NCBI RefSeq assembly: GCF_010915705.1
Contig: NZ_JAAIKE010000004.1
Coordinates: 1 to 64,000 of the forward strand
Reading direction: 5' to 3'
DNA from: Pseudotabrizicola algicola
GTDB taxonomy: Bacteria > Pseudomonadota > Alphaproteobacteria > Rhodobacterales > Rhodobacteraceae
DNA length: 64,000 nucleotides
The position numbers and the translations under genes are program-made. The notes beneath the pieces were generated by a model. That model saw nothing but the letters and a program-made list of their open reading frames with translations. It did no database searches and had not been told where the DNA came from. Shown here in pieces: positions 1 through 7,467 of the stretch (positions are counted from its first letter, which is position 1; each line of letters begins with the position of its first letter).

Positions 1-291
1 CGGCATGATCCCCGCGCCGATGATATTGTTGACCAGCACCGCGACCGCCTTCGCCGCATGCGGGTTGTTACGGACCAGATCACGCATCCGGTCGCGAAGC
101 AGAGCCCCCGCGACGCCGATCTCGGTGTCAGCCGAGGATCCTGGCGCGCGCCAGCCGTCCGTCCGTCGCCCTTTCGCGGCCCCGTCATAGCCGCGCGTCA
201 GGGTCTCGAAGGCCTGACGGGCCAGCACGCGCCTGGCGGCGGCCCGAGGGGCGACGGAGGCAATTGCACTGTCGAACCAGTTTGCCGACAT
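1..291 (-). CDS. Phage portal protein, lambda family (N-terminal part)
   Basis: This is the first 97 residues of a lambda-type portal protein; the rest lies beyond the left edge. Portal proteins form the dodecameric ring through which DNA enters the capsid and on which terminase docks. The translation starts MSANWFDSAI and reaches RDRMRDLVRNNPHAAKAVAV followed by a VNNIIGAGI segment, which is the typical beginning of this family. The ATG overlaps the TGA of the gpW-like gene by one base (ATGA), so the two are translationally coupled. It was not listed as a separate open frame because it is cut by the window edge. The family is fairly clear from the conserved RNNPHAAKAV...NNIIG stretch. Confidence 0.88.
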   Translation of the reverse strand, partial: MSANWFDSAIASVAPRAAARRVLARQAFETLTRGYDGAAKGRRTDGWRAPGSSADTEIGVAGALLRDRMRDLVRNNPHAAKAVAVLVNNIIGAGIMP

Positions 292-500
292 CAGCGATCT
301 CCGCGGCTGAAGCCAGCCAGTCCGGCCACCGGCAGTGGCCGGGTGGTGCCCGCAATGGCGCGCTCGATGGTGCGGATGCGGGCGAGCAGATCCTCGGCCG
401 AGCCGTAATCCACCGACTTGCCGTCATAGCTGACCCGTGTCGTGCCGCTGGCATAGGCCCGGCGCAGCGCCGAGAGTTCGGTTTCTGTCCAGTCTGTCAT
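291..500 (-). CDS. gpW-like head-tail joining protein
   Basis: A 69-residue protein starting MTDWTETELSALRRAYASGT, matching the size and opening of the lambda gpW (head-tail joining) family, which plugs the connector after DNA packaging. The YDGKSVDYGSAEDLLARI segment is the usual beta-hairpin plus helix of this fold. I chose the ATG two bases after the terminase stop; an in-frame ATG four codons upstream would overlap the terminase end. It sits between the large terminase gene and the portal gene, the standard order of this packaging module. Confidence 0.85.
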   Translation of the reverse strand: MTDWTETELSALRRAYASGTTRVSYDGKSVDYGSAEDLLARIRTIERAIAGTTRPLPVAGLAGFSRGDR

Positions 501-502
501 GT

Positions 503-2491
503 TCAAAACCATCCTTCGCGCCGCGCGAGCCAGTCGGAGCGGCGCTTGCCCTGTGGAGCCTGTCCGGGCCGGTGAATTTGACCGGCGGGATCGGTGTCAC
601 CGTAAGGTGCAGACCCGAGCTGATCCTCGAGGTCGCGCCATTTCTCGTCAGGCCAACGGTCCGCGCCCGCGATCCAGGCGGCGGCGCGGGCATAGACTCG
701 GCAATCCAGCGCCTCGTTGCGCTCGCGCAGCTTCTGCCATTCCAGCCGGGCGAAGCCGCGCTTCGTGCGCACCGTCACCAGCTGTTCGGCCACGAACTGC
801 TTCAGCCATTCGTTCTCGACCCAGTGCGGTAGGTGCACCGAGCCGGGCGGGAATGCCGCCCCGTCGGCCATCTCCTCCTCGGTCGGCCGCGCCAGCCGCA
901 GGAAGCGGTAGGTCTCGGCCTTGAAGGTCGAGACCGCCACCGTCCAAAGCCGCGCGCCACGCCGCAGGCGTTTGCCGCCCTCGGTCGCGTCGACGAAGGT
1001 CGGGCCCGACACCGGGCTCGAGCGGTTGAACCCCTCGACACCCTTCACCGGCGACACCTGCGCAGCGCCTTGCGCCCGCGACCAGGAATAGACCGCCGGG
1101 GCCTCGTAGCCAGTGTCGATGGCGAGCCGCGCGATCCTGAGATGCGCGCCGCGCTCATGCGGCCAGCTTCGGTCGAGCAGCGCGGTCAGCTCCGACCATG
1201 CGTCGTGCCGGTCCGGCCCGCCCTCGATCACGACGTGATCGACGAGCCAGCTTTCCAGCCCGCGGCCCCAGGCCCAGACATCGACCTCGATCCGGTCCTT
1301 CTGCACGTCAGCCCCAGCGGTCAGGAACAACCCGCCCGCGGGCACGATGCCCGGCTTCCAAGCCTCGCGGCGGTCGTAGAGCCGTTGCCAATCGGGGGCT
1401 TCCCCGGTCTCGACCCAAGTCTCACCGAGCGACGTATTGACGAAGGTCTTCATCGTCTCGTCCCCGCCGGAGCGAGCCGAGAGAAAGGCCCGCACCATCG
1501 CCTCCAGCCTGACCCATGGCGAGTAGATCTCGTTCAGGTGAAACCCCGCCACGCCCGCGAAGGGCTGCTCCGCCACCCAATGCCCTTTTGAGACCGCCGC
1601 CCAACGGGTCTCGTCCCGCCACGCCGCATCGCATTCCGCGCAGTGGTAGCGCGCGGTTTCGGGCCGGTGGTCGCCCTCGGGCCCCTTGCTCCAGCGCACC
1701 TGTGTCCAGGTCAGCACCTGTTCCGCCCCGCAATCCGGGCATGGCACCCAGAACCGGCGCTGATCGCTTTCCTCGAAGGCTGCCTCGATCCGGCTGGTGC
1801 CCTTGTTCGTGGGTGTCGAGACCAGCACGATCTTGCGGTTCCAGAAGGTCACCGTGCGTTTCCTGGCGAGATTGATCGGATCACCCTCGGCGCCCGCGCT
1901 GAACGGATAGCGGTCCACCTCGTCGCACAGCAGCAGGCGGATCGGGCGGCTGGCCAGACCCGAGGGTGCGTTCGCGCCCACGATGGTCAGGTGCCCGCCC
2001 GGAAACCGCTTGTGCAGGATCTTGTTGTTGCCGTCGCGCGAGCGCGGATCGGCAATCTTGCCCAACAGACAGGGCGTGTCGCGGGCCATCGGCGAGAAGC
2101 GGTCCTTCGACCAGGTTTCCGCGTCGCGCTCGGTCGGCATCACCACCATGATCGGCGCGGGATCCTGATCGATGTGATAGCCGCAGGCGTTGTTCAGCAC
2201 CTCGGTCTTGCCGACCTGGGCGGAGGACATGATGACCACCGTCTCGGTCGAGGCGTCCGAGATCGCCTCCATGATCCCGCGCTGATATTCGGCCCGGCTC
2301 GTGCGCCATTGCCCGGGTTCGGCGCTGGCCTCAGAGCTCAGCCGTCGGTTCTCGTCCGCCCAATCACTGATCGTCAGTTCCGGCGGCGGGCGCAGCACCT
2401 TCAGCGCCGTCTCCACCGTCCGCTTCAGGATCGGGGAGCCCGTCAATGTCAGCGCTGGCTTCGAGTTGGACATCTGGCTGCGCGAGATCAT
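503..2491 (-). CDS. Phage terminase large subunit, GpA type
   Basis: This 662-residue protein is the DNA-packaging motor and nuclease. The conserved opening LRPPPELTISDWADENRRLS is near residue 33. A deviant Walker A motif (SSAQVGKTE), a Walker B region (LLLCDEVDRYP) and a GADVQKDRIEVDVWAWG segment that opens the C-terminal nuclease half are visible, in the order expected for GpA. The length is normal. The first 42 codons overlap the small-subunit gene by 128 nt, and the overlap includes conserved GpA sequence, so it is probably genuine. An internal Met at residue 7 is an alternative start. The gene leads into gpW and portal. Confidence 0.95.
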   Translation of the reverse strand: MISRSQMSNSKPALTLTGSPILKRTVETALKVLRPPPELTISDWADENRRLSSEASAEPGQWRTSRAEYQRGIMEAISDASTETVVIMSSAQVGKTEVLNNACGYHIDQDPAPIMVVMPTERDAETWSKDRFSPMARDTPCLLGKIADPRSRDGNNKILHKRFPGGHLTIVGANAPSGLASRPIRLLLCDEVDRYPFSAGAEGDPINLARKRTVTFWNRKIVLVSTPTNKGTSRIEAAFEESDQRRFWVPCPDCGAEQVLTWTQVRWSKGPEGDHRPETARYHCAECDAAWRDETRWAAVSKGHWVAEQPFAGVAGFHLNEIYSPWVRLEAMVRAFLSARSGGDETMKTFVNTSLGETWVETGEAPDWQRLYDRREAWKPGIVPAGGLFLTAGADVQKDRIEVDVWAWGRGLESWLVDHVVIEGGPDRHDAWSELTALLDRSWPHERGAHLRIARLAIDTGYEAPAVYSWSRAQGAAQVSPVKGVEGFNRSSPVSGPTFVDATEGGKRLRRGARLWTVAVSTFKAETYRFLRLARPTEEEMADGAAFPPGSVHLPHWVENEWLKQFVAEQLVTVRTKRGFARLEWQKLRERNEALDCRVYARAAAWIAGADRWPDEKWRDLEDQLGSAPYGDTDPAGQIHRPGQAPQGKRRSDWLARREGWF

Positions 2492-2927
2492 CGAGCACCT
2501 CGCGGATGGTCATTCGGATCAGATTCCGGGTGTCTCCGACGGTTGATTGTTCAAAAACCTGCGGCGCCAGCCGGTCCGGCAGCGCGAGCAGACGGGTCCG
2601 CAAAAGCGCCAGAACGGCGATCCAGGCGGCCTCGATCTGCTCGGCCGCGATCAGCGCGCCGCGCTTTTCTTCGGCCTCCATCTCGGCGAGATCAGCCCGC
2701 GCCCGAATGAAGCGCGCCCGCTCGGCCGCATAATCCGGCGCACCGGCCTGCGCCTTCGTGGCCTGATCGCGCAGGTAGCGGACATAGCCGCGCACCGAGC
2801 CGATCAGATCGTACTGGCCGCGCTCGGCCTTCGGAATCACACCCTCGCGGCTCAGCTGCTGGACCCGGCGCTCGGATAGATCGAGGAGCCGCGCGATCAC
2901 GCCGATGGGTTGCGTGGCTGACGACAT
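2364..2927 (-). CDS. Terminase small subunit (Nu1-like)
   Basis: A 187-residue protein with an N-terminal winged-helix segment (GVIARLLDLSERRVQQLSREGV, about residues 9-30) that would recognise the packaging site, followed by a basic and helical stretch (AERARFIRARADLAEMEAEE) and an oligomerisation region ending in an acidic, low-complexity tail. This is the layout of Nu1-type small terminase subunits. It lies directly upstream of, and overlaps, the large subunit. The family assignment rests on the N-terminal DNA-binding motif, the size and the position. Confidence 0.85.
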   Translation of the reverse strand: MSSATQPIGVIARLLDLSERRVQQLSREGVIPKAERGQYDLIGSVRGYVRYLRDQATKAQAGAPDYAAERARFIRARADLAEMEAEEKRGALIAAEQIEAAWIAVLALLRTRLLALPDRLAPQVFEQSTVGDTRNLIRMTIREVLDDLAQPDVQLEASADIDGLPDPEADGGDGAEGAAPAAGTDDQ

Positions 2928-3042
2928 GAGATGATCCGCGCGCTCCGATTAAAGCCATGTAATTGCTGCGATTATACTGGATGGTGAGCCCCGGCAGAGC
3001 GAAGCTGATCCTGCGAAAACGATGCACCCCACGGAGCCTGCC

Positions 3043-3225
3043 ATGACCCTCGCCGAACGCTACAACCTTGAAGCCGCCCGCCTGCTTCCGCACATGGCCG
3101 CCGACCTTCAGGTCGATCCCGCCATCACCCGCGCGACCGAGATCGACGAGATCGTCTTCCGGCGCGGCGAGTTTCTGGGCGGCATGGCCTGCGCGATCCT
3201 CGCGATGATCGAGCAGAAGAACTGA
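3043..3225 (+). CDS. Small hypothetical phage protein
   Basis: A 60-residue acidic and helical protein starting MTLAERYNLEAARLLPHMAA. I chose this ATG because a GGAG motif lies six bases upstream; an upstream in-frame ATG at 3022 has no such site. It is the first of three short plus-strand genes that run against the surrounding minus-strand phage operon. No domain is recognised and there is no membrane segment. Confidence 0.6.
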   Translation: MTLAERYNLEAARLLPHMAADLQVDPAITRATEIDEIVFRRGEFLGGMACAILAMIEQKN

Positions 3226-3234
3226 GGGGGCAGG

Positions 3235-3486
3235 ATGATGACCGACCGCCACCAACTCCGCGCCGAAAAGGCCCGCAGGAACCAAGAAGCCGCGCTGGCG
3301 GCTTTCATTGAAAAGAAGGCCGAGATCGACACGATGCTCGTCCGCCTGCAGAGGCTGAGTGATGACCACTTCGACGCCCATCCCGACGAGATCAACTGGG
3401 GCCACGTCGGTACCCTCGAACACTACGCGAGCCTGTTGAAGCGCATCACCGACAGCGCGTTCGGCGAAGGCGAATTTGCAGACTGA
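3235..3486 (+). CDS. Small hypothetical phage protein
   Basis: An 83-residue charged protein rich in Lys, Arg, Glu and Asp, probably mostly helical, starting nine bases after the previous stop behind a G-rich ribosome site. Two adjacent ATGs (3235 and 3238) are possible starts. The sequence includes NWGHVGTLEHYASLLKRITD. The close spacing suggests co-transcription with the preceding small gene. I do not recognise the family. Confidence 0.65.
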   Translation: MMTDRHQLRAEKARRNQEAALAAFIEKKAEIDTMLVRLQRLSDDHFDAHPDEINWGHVGTLEHYASLLKRITDSAFGEGEFAD

Positions 3487-3580
3487 CCTCCGGAATCTCC
3501 GGACCTCTGCCGCGCGCGGGCGCGGCTCGGGGTCGTAGAAGGGATCGCGACGGACGCGACCCGAATACGGAGACGCCCCC

Positions 3581-4093
3581 ATGACCCAGCTTTCCGACAA
3601 CCAAGCCATCATCCTCAGCGCCGCCGCCCAGCGGCCCGAGCACATCGCCCTGCCGCTGCCCGAGAGCCTGCGGGGTGGCGCCGCCGCCAAGGTGGTTGGC
3701 ACGATGCTCGCGAAGGGCTTGCTCGAAGAGGCCGAGGCGGACATGCGCAAGGGCGAACCCGTCTGGCGCGAGACCGGCGACGGGCACGGCGTCACGCTGG
3801 TTGCCACCGACGCAGGCCTTGCCGCCATCGGCATCGAGCCGAACACCTCGGCTGCCCTCGAACCCGCGCCCAAGACGCGCACGCCGCGCGAGGGCACCAA
3901 GCAGGCCACTCTGATCGCAATGCTGCGCGCGCCGGACGGCGCGACCATCGAGGAGATCATGGCCGCGACGGGCTGGCAGTCGCACACGGTGCGCGGCGCG
4001 ATGGCCGGGGCGCTGAAGAAGAAACTCGGTCTCGAGGTGACTTCCGAGAAGGTCGAGGATCGGGGGCGCGTGTACAAACTCCCTGCCGCCTGA
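3581..4093 (+). CDS. DUF3489 domain protein
   Basis: This 170-residue protein ends in a DUF3489 domain (about residues 105-168): GTKQATLIAMLRAPDGATIE, then a helix-turn-helix-like ATGWQSHTVRGAMAGALKKK and a final strand GRVYKL. The N-terminal half (ILSAAAQRPEHIALPLPESL...) also looks like a winged helix. DUF3489 proteins are common in alphaproteobacterial phages and are presumed to bind DNA; the function is not established. A GGAG motif eight bases before the ATG supports the start. Confidence 0.82.
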   Translation: MTQLSDNQAIILSAAAQRPEHIALPLPESLRGGAAAKVVGTMLAKGLLEEAEADMRKGEPVWRETGDGHGVTLVATDAGLAAIGIEPNTSAALEPAPKTRTPREGTKQATLIAMLRAPDGATIEEIMAATGWQSHTVRGAMAGALKKKLGLEVTSEKVEDRGRVYKLPAA

Positions 4094-4116
4094 CGCAACG
4101 ACCCCGACAAGTCGAT

Positions 4117-4143
4117 GGCCGCCGTCCCGCCGGGGCGGCGGTC
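4117..4143. terminator. Strong hairpin between convergent genes
   Basis: A GC-rich stem of about 11 bp (two G-T wobbles) with a 5-nt loop lies between the end of the DUF3489 gene and the end of the minus-strand remnant. There is no U-tract on either side, only AATCATTT on the plus side. It may end transcription in both directions or stabilise 3' ends. Confidence 0.45.
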
Positions 4144-4145
4144 AA

Positions 4146-4316
4146 TCATTTGGCGCTCCGCATCCGGATCGCCTCGAACACCCTCCGCAGGGCGAAGGAC
4201 CGCGCGATGCTGACCACGGTGAAGACCACGCCCATCTTCAGGTTCTGCGCCAGCGTCGTGTGCAGGCCGAAGATCGGGAAGATCAGAATCTGCGTCACGA
4301 CCGCAACGCCGTAGCC
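4146..4316 (-). pseudogene. DUF7220 family remnant, 5' end missing
   Basis: The frame encodes GYGVAVVTQILIFPIFGLHT followed by a second hydrophobic-amphipathic stretch and ends RMRSAK. This corresponds to the C-terminal portion of the small membrane proteins I know as DUF7220, common in rhodobacterial prophages. An in-frame TGA lies immediately upstream (4320-4322) and no ATG precedes the conserved part, so the N-terminal 15-20 residues are lost. The loss coincides with the truncation of the cytosine methyltransferase gene, whose last codons overlap this remnant. An internal GTG could still start a shortened peptide. Confidence 0.75.
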
Positions 4317-5290
4317 CGTTCACCGGCGTGTTCGCGAGGCTCGTCGCCCCGTCCTTGTGATCCCGCGCCGTCGGCGTCATCCACATCTGGCTGGCATGGG
4401 TCAGATCGGCCGTCTTGCGATTGCCGGCACTCGGCTTGTTTCCGTCCGTTGCCATTGGCGTCGGCCAATCCCGCGCCATGCCGTCGAGACACTTCTCGTC
4501 GCGCCTGTCGCCACCCCGGCTGCGAAAGCTGTCGGTCTGCGGCGTCGGCCACATTGCAGCCGTCGTCGCCAGATTCATCCCGTGCTGGCCCGCTGCCTGC
4601 GAGGGCGTCGGCTTCGTCTGCCGGTTCTCGTTGGCGCTGGCCCTCGGCGTCGGCCACAGGCGCAGCAATTCCGTCCGGTTCCCGCCACTCGACCGGGTGC
4701 CAGAGCAGGCGCGCGGGGTCGGCCAGCTCGTCCTCCTCTCGGATGGCGAGGATGAAGAGCCGTTCGCGCTTGTGGGGCGCGCCGACTTCCGCCGCCGTGA
4801 AGAGGCCTGCCGCAAGGCGGTAGCCCATGCCGACCAGTCCGCTGGCGACTTCGGGGAAGCCGAGGCGGAGATGATGGGCGACATTCTCGAGGAAGACAAA
4901 GGGTGGCTCGACCTCGCTGATGATGCGGGCGACATGCGGCCAGAGGTGGCGCGGGTCGTCCGTGCCCCGGCGCTTGCCCGCGACGGAGAACGGCTGGCAC
5001 GGATAGCCCGCAGTGACGATGTCCACCGCGCCGCGCCACGGGCGGCCGTTGAAGGTGGCAACGTCGTCCCAGACAGGCGCATGATCCAGGGCCGCGTCTT
5101 CCATCCGCGCCACGAGAGTGGCTGCGGCATAGGTTTCCCGTTCGACATGGCCCACAGTTCGATATCCGGGCAAGGCGATGGTGAGCCCGAGATCGATGCC
5201 ACCGGCGCCGGAGCAGAGCGAGAGGCCGAAGAGGCATGCGTCGCCTGTTCCGTCAGGCAGGCCTGCGGAAGGTAAAGCCAGGTCATCCAT
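4295..5290 (-). CDS. DNA cytosine-5 methyltransferase, C-terminally truncated
   Basis: 331 residues. Motif I (LCSGAGGIDLG, about 25-35), the catalytic motif IV PCQPFS with Cys98, and motif VI ENV (135-137) are intact, followed by HKRERLFILA. The second half is a low-complexity run rich in ADA/ADP and Arg, as in the variable region of phage Dcm proteins. The protein stops without the final conserved block (motifs IX-X, typically ending in a GNAV-like sequence) that completes the cofactor site. The reading frame ends over the DUF7220 remnant. It starts three bases after the stop of the upstream methyltransferase gene. It is probably inactive or altered unless the last motif is dispensable. Confidence 0.85.
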   Translation of the reverse strand: MDDLALPSAGLPDGTGDACLFGLSLCSGAGGIDLGLTIALPGYRTVGHVERETYAAATLVARMEDAALDHAPVWDDVATFNGRPWRGAVDIVTAGYPCQPFSVAGKRRGTDDPRHLWPHVARIISEVEPPFVFLENVAHHLRLGFPEVASGLVGMGYRLAAGLFTAAEVGAPHKRERLFILAIREEDELADPARLLWHPVEWREPDGIAAPVADAEGQRQREPADEADALAGSGPARDESGDDGCNVADAADRQLSQPGWRQARREVSRRHGAGLADANGNGRKQAECRQSQDGRSDPCQPDVDDADGAGSQGRGDEPREHAGERATALRS

Positions 5291-5293
5291 TCC

Positions 5294-6520
5294 TCAGCGG
5301 TCTTTGGTCTTGAGGTCGTCGTAGGCCGTTCCATCCCCGTCGAGGACGGCCTGTTTCCCGGTGAATTTCTGCCAGCGCTGGACGGCCACATCGACATACG
5401 CCGGGTTCAGCTCGATACCGAGGCAGACGCGGCCCGTGGTCTCGGCCGCGATCAACGTGGTGCCCGATCCCATGAAGGGCTCGTAGATCGCTTGACCCGG
5501 GCTCGAGTTGTTGAGGATCGGCCGACGCATGCATTCCACAGGCTTCTGGGTGCCGTGGACGGTCTTTTCGTCCTGATCCTTGCGCGAGATATGCCAGAGC
5601 GTTGTCTGCTTGCGGTCGCCCGCCCAATGGCCCTTGCCGGACTTGCGCACCGCGTACCAGGCAGGCTCGTGCTGCCAGTGATAATCGCCCCGGCTCAGCA
5701 CCAGCCGCTCCTTGGCCCAGATGATCTGGGACCGGATGGCGAAGCCCGCGACCTCGAGGCTTTCCGCCACGGTCGCCGCATGCAGCGCGCCGTGCCAGAC
5801 ATAGGCGACATCGCCGGGGAACAGCGCCCAGGCCTCGCGCCAGTCGGCGCGATCATCGTTCAGCACCTTGCCGGTGCGCTTCGTCTTGGCCGCCCCCGCC
5901 TGGTTGCGCCAGCCCGGGTCGTATTCCACGCCGTAGGGCGGATCGGTGACCATCAGCAGCGGCTTCACCGGGCCGAGCAGCCGCTCGACATCTGTGGCGA
6001 CCGTGCTGTCGCCACAGAGAAGCCGGTGGTGCCCGAGCAGCCAGAGATCGCCGGGACGGCTGATCGGCTCCTCCGGTGTTTCTGGGATCTCGTCTTCGCC
6101 CTCCTGCGGACCGGTGCCCGCATCGAGGCTCGACAGCAGCGCGTTCACCTCGTCCTCGGTGAAGCCGGTCAGGCCAAGGTCGAAATCCGCCTCCAGCAGG
6201 TCCGCCAGTTCGAGGTTCAAGAGGTCCTTGTCCCATTCGGCATTCTCGCCGGAACGGTTGTCCATGATCCGAAAAGCGCGCGCCTGGGACGCGGTCAGCC
6301 CCTTGGCGACATGCACCGGCGCGGTCTTGAAGCCGAGCTTGCGCGCAGCCTCCAGCCTTGTGTGCCCGGCGAGCACGACCATCGCCTCGTCCACCACGAT
6401 GGGCTGACGCCAGCCGAACTCCTGGATCGAGGCCGCGACCGTGGCGATGGCCTGCTCGTTGCGCCGGGGATTGCGCGCATAGGGAATGATCTGCTCGAGC
6501 GGCAGGTCGACGACGTCCAT
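5294..6520 (-). CDS. ParB-like domain plus N4/N6 amino-methyltransferase
   Basis: 408 residues. Residues 1 to about 95 form a ParB/sulfiredoxin-type domain (VVDEAMVVLAGHTRLEAARK). The rest is a beta-class amino-methyltransferase with the catalytic DPPYGVEYD and a C-terminal cofactor motif FMGSGTT. Such fusions are frequent in phages and methylate adenine-N6 or cytosine-N4, protecting phage DNA from host restriction. An AAGGA motif stands eight bases before the ATG. It is followed without a gap by the cytosine methyltransferase gene. The target sequence cannot be deduced. Confidence 0.93.
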   Translation of the reverse strand: MDVVDLPLEQIIPYARNPRRNEQAIATVAASIQEFGWRQPIVVDEAMVVLAGHTRLEAARKLGFKTAPVHVAKGLTASQARAFRIMDNRSGENAEWDKDLLNLELADLLEADFDLGLTGFTEDEVNALLSSLDAGTGPQEGEDEIPETPEEPISRPGDLWLLGHHRLLCGDSTVATDVERLLGPVKPLLMVTDPPYGVEYDPGWRNQAGAAKTKRTGKVLNDDRADWREAWALFPGDVAYVWHGALHAATVAESLEVAGFAIRSQIIWAKERLVLSRGDYHWQHEPAWYAVRKSGKGHWAGDRKQTTLWHISRKDQDEKTVHGTQKPVECMRRPILNNSSPGQAIYEPFMGSGTTLIAAETTGRVCLGIELNPAYVDVAVQRWQKFTGKQAVLDGDGTAYDDLKTKDR

Positions 6521-6890
6521 GGGAATGTCCTTGGGGTGCCGGGCGGCGAAATGGGGGCGTGAACCGAAATGCCCCCGCGGAGCCGTTTCGGTTCAGGAAT
6601 GTGGTTTCCGGCGGTCAGACCCTGTGCTCGTTGCCGCGTGGGACCAGGCGAAACGAAACGGGTGTTTTCAGGGGCGTCACTAGGAAACCCTCGCGCTTCG
6701 CCCGCCCGCATAGGGTGGACGCCGGGAAGGACCCGCCGATTTCAAGGAAATGCGCATCGCTGCGGCCCTGCTGTCGCCGGTCCGCGCGAACGGAAACGGG
6801 GAGAGCCGTCTTCCGACGCACTCTCCCCATCATATCCTTCAGATAGCACGGATATGTTGCAGCTGTCGAAGACCAAAGTGTTGCAACACT
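6521..6890. other. 370-nt non-coding spacer with inverted repeats
   Basis: No convincing reading frame is present on either strand. The stretch carries two mutually exclusive hairpins close to the methyltransferase start and a perfect palindrome at the other end, listed separately. It separates the DUF6362 gene from the methyltransferase genes, so it probably holds a promoter or regulatory leader for the latter. Confidence 0.6.
6553..6594. promoter_or_regulatory. Two overlapping, mutually exclusive hairpins
   Basis: GGGGGC (6553-6558) can pair with GCCCCC (6571-6576), and GAACCGAAA (6561-6569) can pair with TTTCGGTTC (6586-6594). The two stems interlock, so only one can form at a time, as in attenuators; as double-stranded DNA the second could be a dyad operator. 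On the minus strand the site lies about 35 bases upstream of the ParB-methyltransferase start. The pairing is seen directly; the regulatory role is inference. Confidence 0.45.
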
Positions 6891-6891
6891 T
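6876..6891. promoter_or_regulatory. Perfect 16-bp palindrome
   Basis: AAGTGTTGCAACACTT is identical to its reverse complement and its last base is part of the DUF6362 stop codon. It looks like a regulator dyad. A related half (ATGTTGCAGC) lies about 20 bases upstream on the plus strand. There is no U-tract, so it is not a typical terminator. Confidence 0.5.
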
Positions 6892-7277
6892 CATGCTCGC
6901 GCAGCATTCAGCCGCGCGGCGATCTTGGTGAGCGCGAGCTTGTGCTGGCGCCATGCGGTGCTGCGGTCGACGCCCAGCTCATGGGTGATCTGCTTCCACG
7001 GCCGCCGGGCAGCGCGCCACCAGATCAGGCGGCGCTCGCTCTCGCCGAGCCAGAGCACCCAATCGAAGGTCTGCTCGAGCCGCGAGATCGCGGCGGCCGA
7101 GGGCCAGACCCGCATCGGTTCGGGCTCCATGGCGAGGATCTCGCGTTCGGTGCGGATGACTTGCGGCCAGGCGTTGAAATAGCCCTGCACCTTCACCGGC
7201 GGCAGCTTGCGCAGGGTGCGGAAGGCCTCCTCGAAATGATCGGCGACGTCCTCGGCGGTCCAGATGTGCTCAGCCAT
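6891..7277 (-). CDS. DUF6362 family protein
   Basis: 128 residues starting MAEHIWTAEDVADHFEEAFR. The features PPVKVQGYFNAWP near residue 27 and the C-terminal WKQITHELGVDRSTAWRQHK helix-turn-helix are characteristic of DUF6362 proteins in alphaproteobacterial prophages. Its place just before the methylases and terminase suggests a DNA-binding or packaging-associated role, but the function is not known. The ATG overlaps the end of the upstream gene by eight bases; a longer in-frame start at 7307 lacks the family's usual opening. Confidence 0.8.
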   Translation of the reverse strand: MAEHIWTAEDVADHFEEAFRTLRKLPPVKVQGYFNAWPQVIRTEREILAMEPEPMRVWPSAAAISRLEQTFDWVLWLGESERRLIWWRAARRPWKQITHELGVDRSTAWRQHKLALTKIAARLNAARA

Positions 7278-7467
7278 GGCGCAGATCCTCGGCCGGGCGC
7301 GGACCATAAAGCCGCGTGCCCAGCTGCTCGACGAGTTCGCGCTCGGGCCAGGTCAGACGCTGGTCATCCACGCTGACGGCTAGCAGGCCCTGTTCGCGCC
7401 AGCCGTCGCGCTTCACCTCATCAGGCGACCGGCGCTGGCCGCCATAGCCCTTGGGGTGGAACCTCAT
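7270..7467 (-). CDS. Small hypothetical phage protein
   Basis: 65 residues, basic N-terminus (MRFHPKGYGGQRRSPDEVKR) and a LTWPERELVEQLGTRLYG segment. It is locked in a translationally coupled chain: its ATG overlaps the TGA of the resolvase gene (ATGA) and its end overlaps DUF6362. No family is recognised. Confidence 0.7.
   Translation of the reverse strand: MRFHPKGYGGQRRSPDEVKRDGWREQGLLAVSVDDQRLTWPERELVEQLGTRLYGPRPAEDLRHG

Noticed and set aside
2692-5397. A 901-codon open frame on the minus strand
   Set aside because: It runs through the terminase small subunit, the plus-strand small genes and the methyltransferase in another frame; such long shadows are common at this GC content. Only its WPTP-rich part is noted as a finding.
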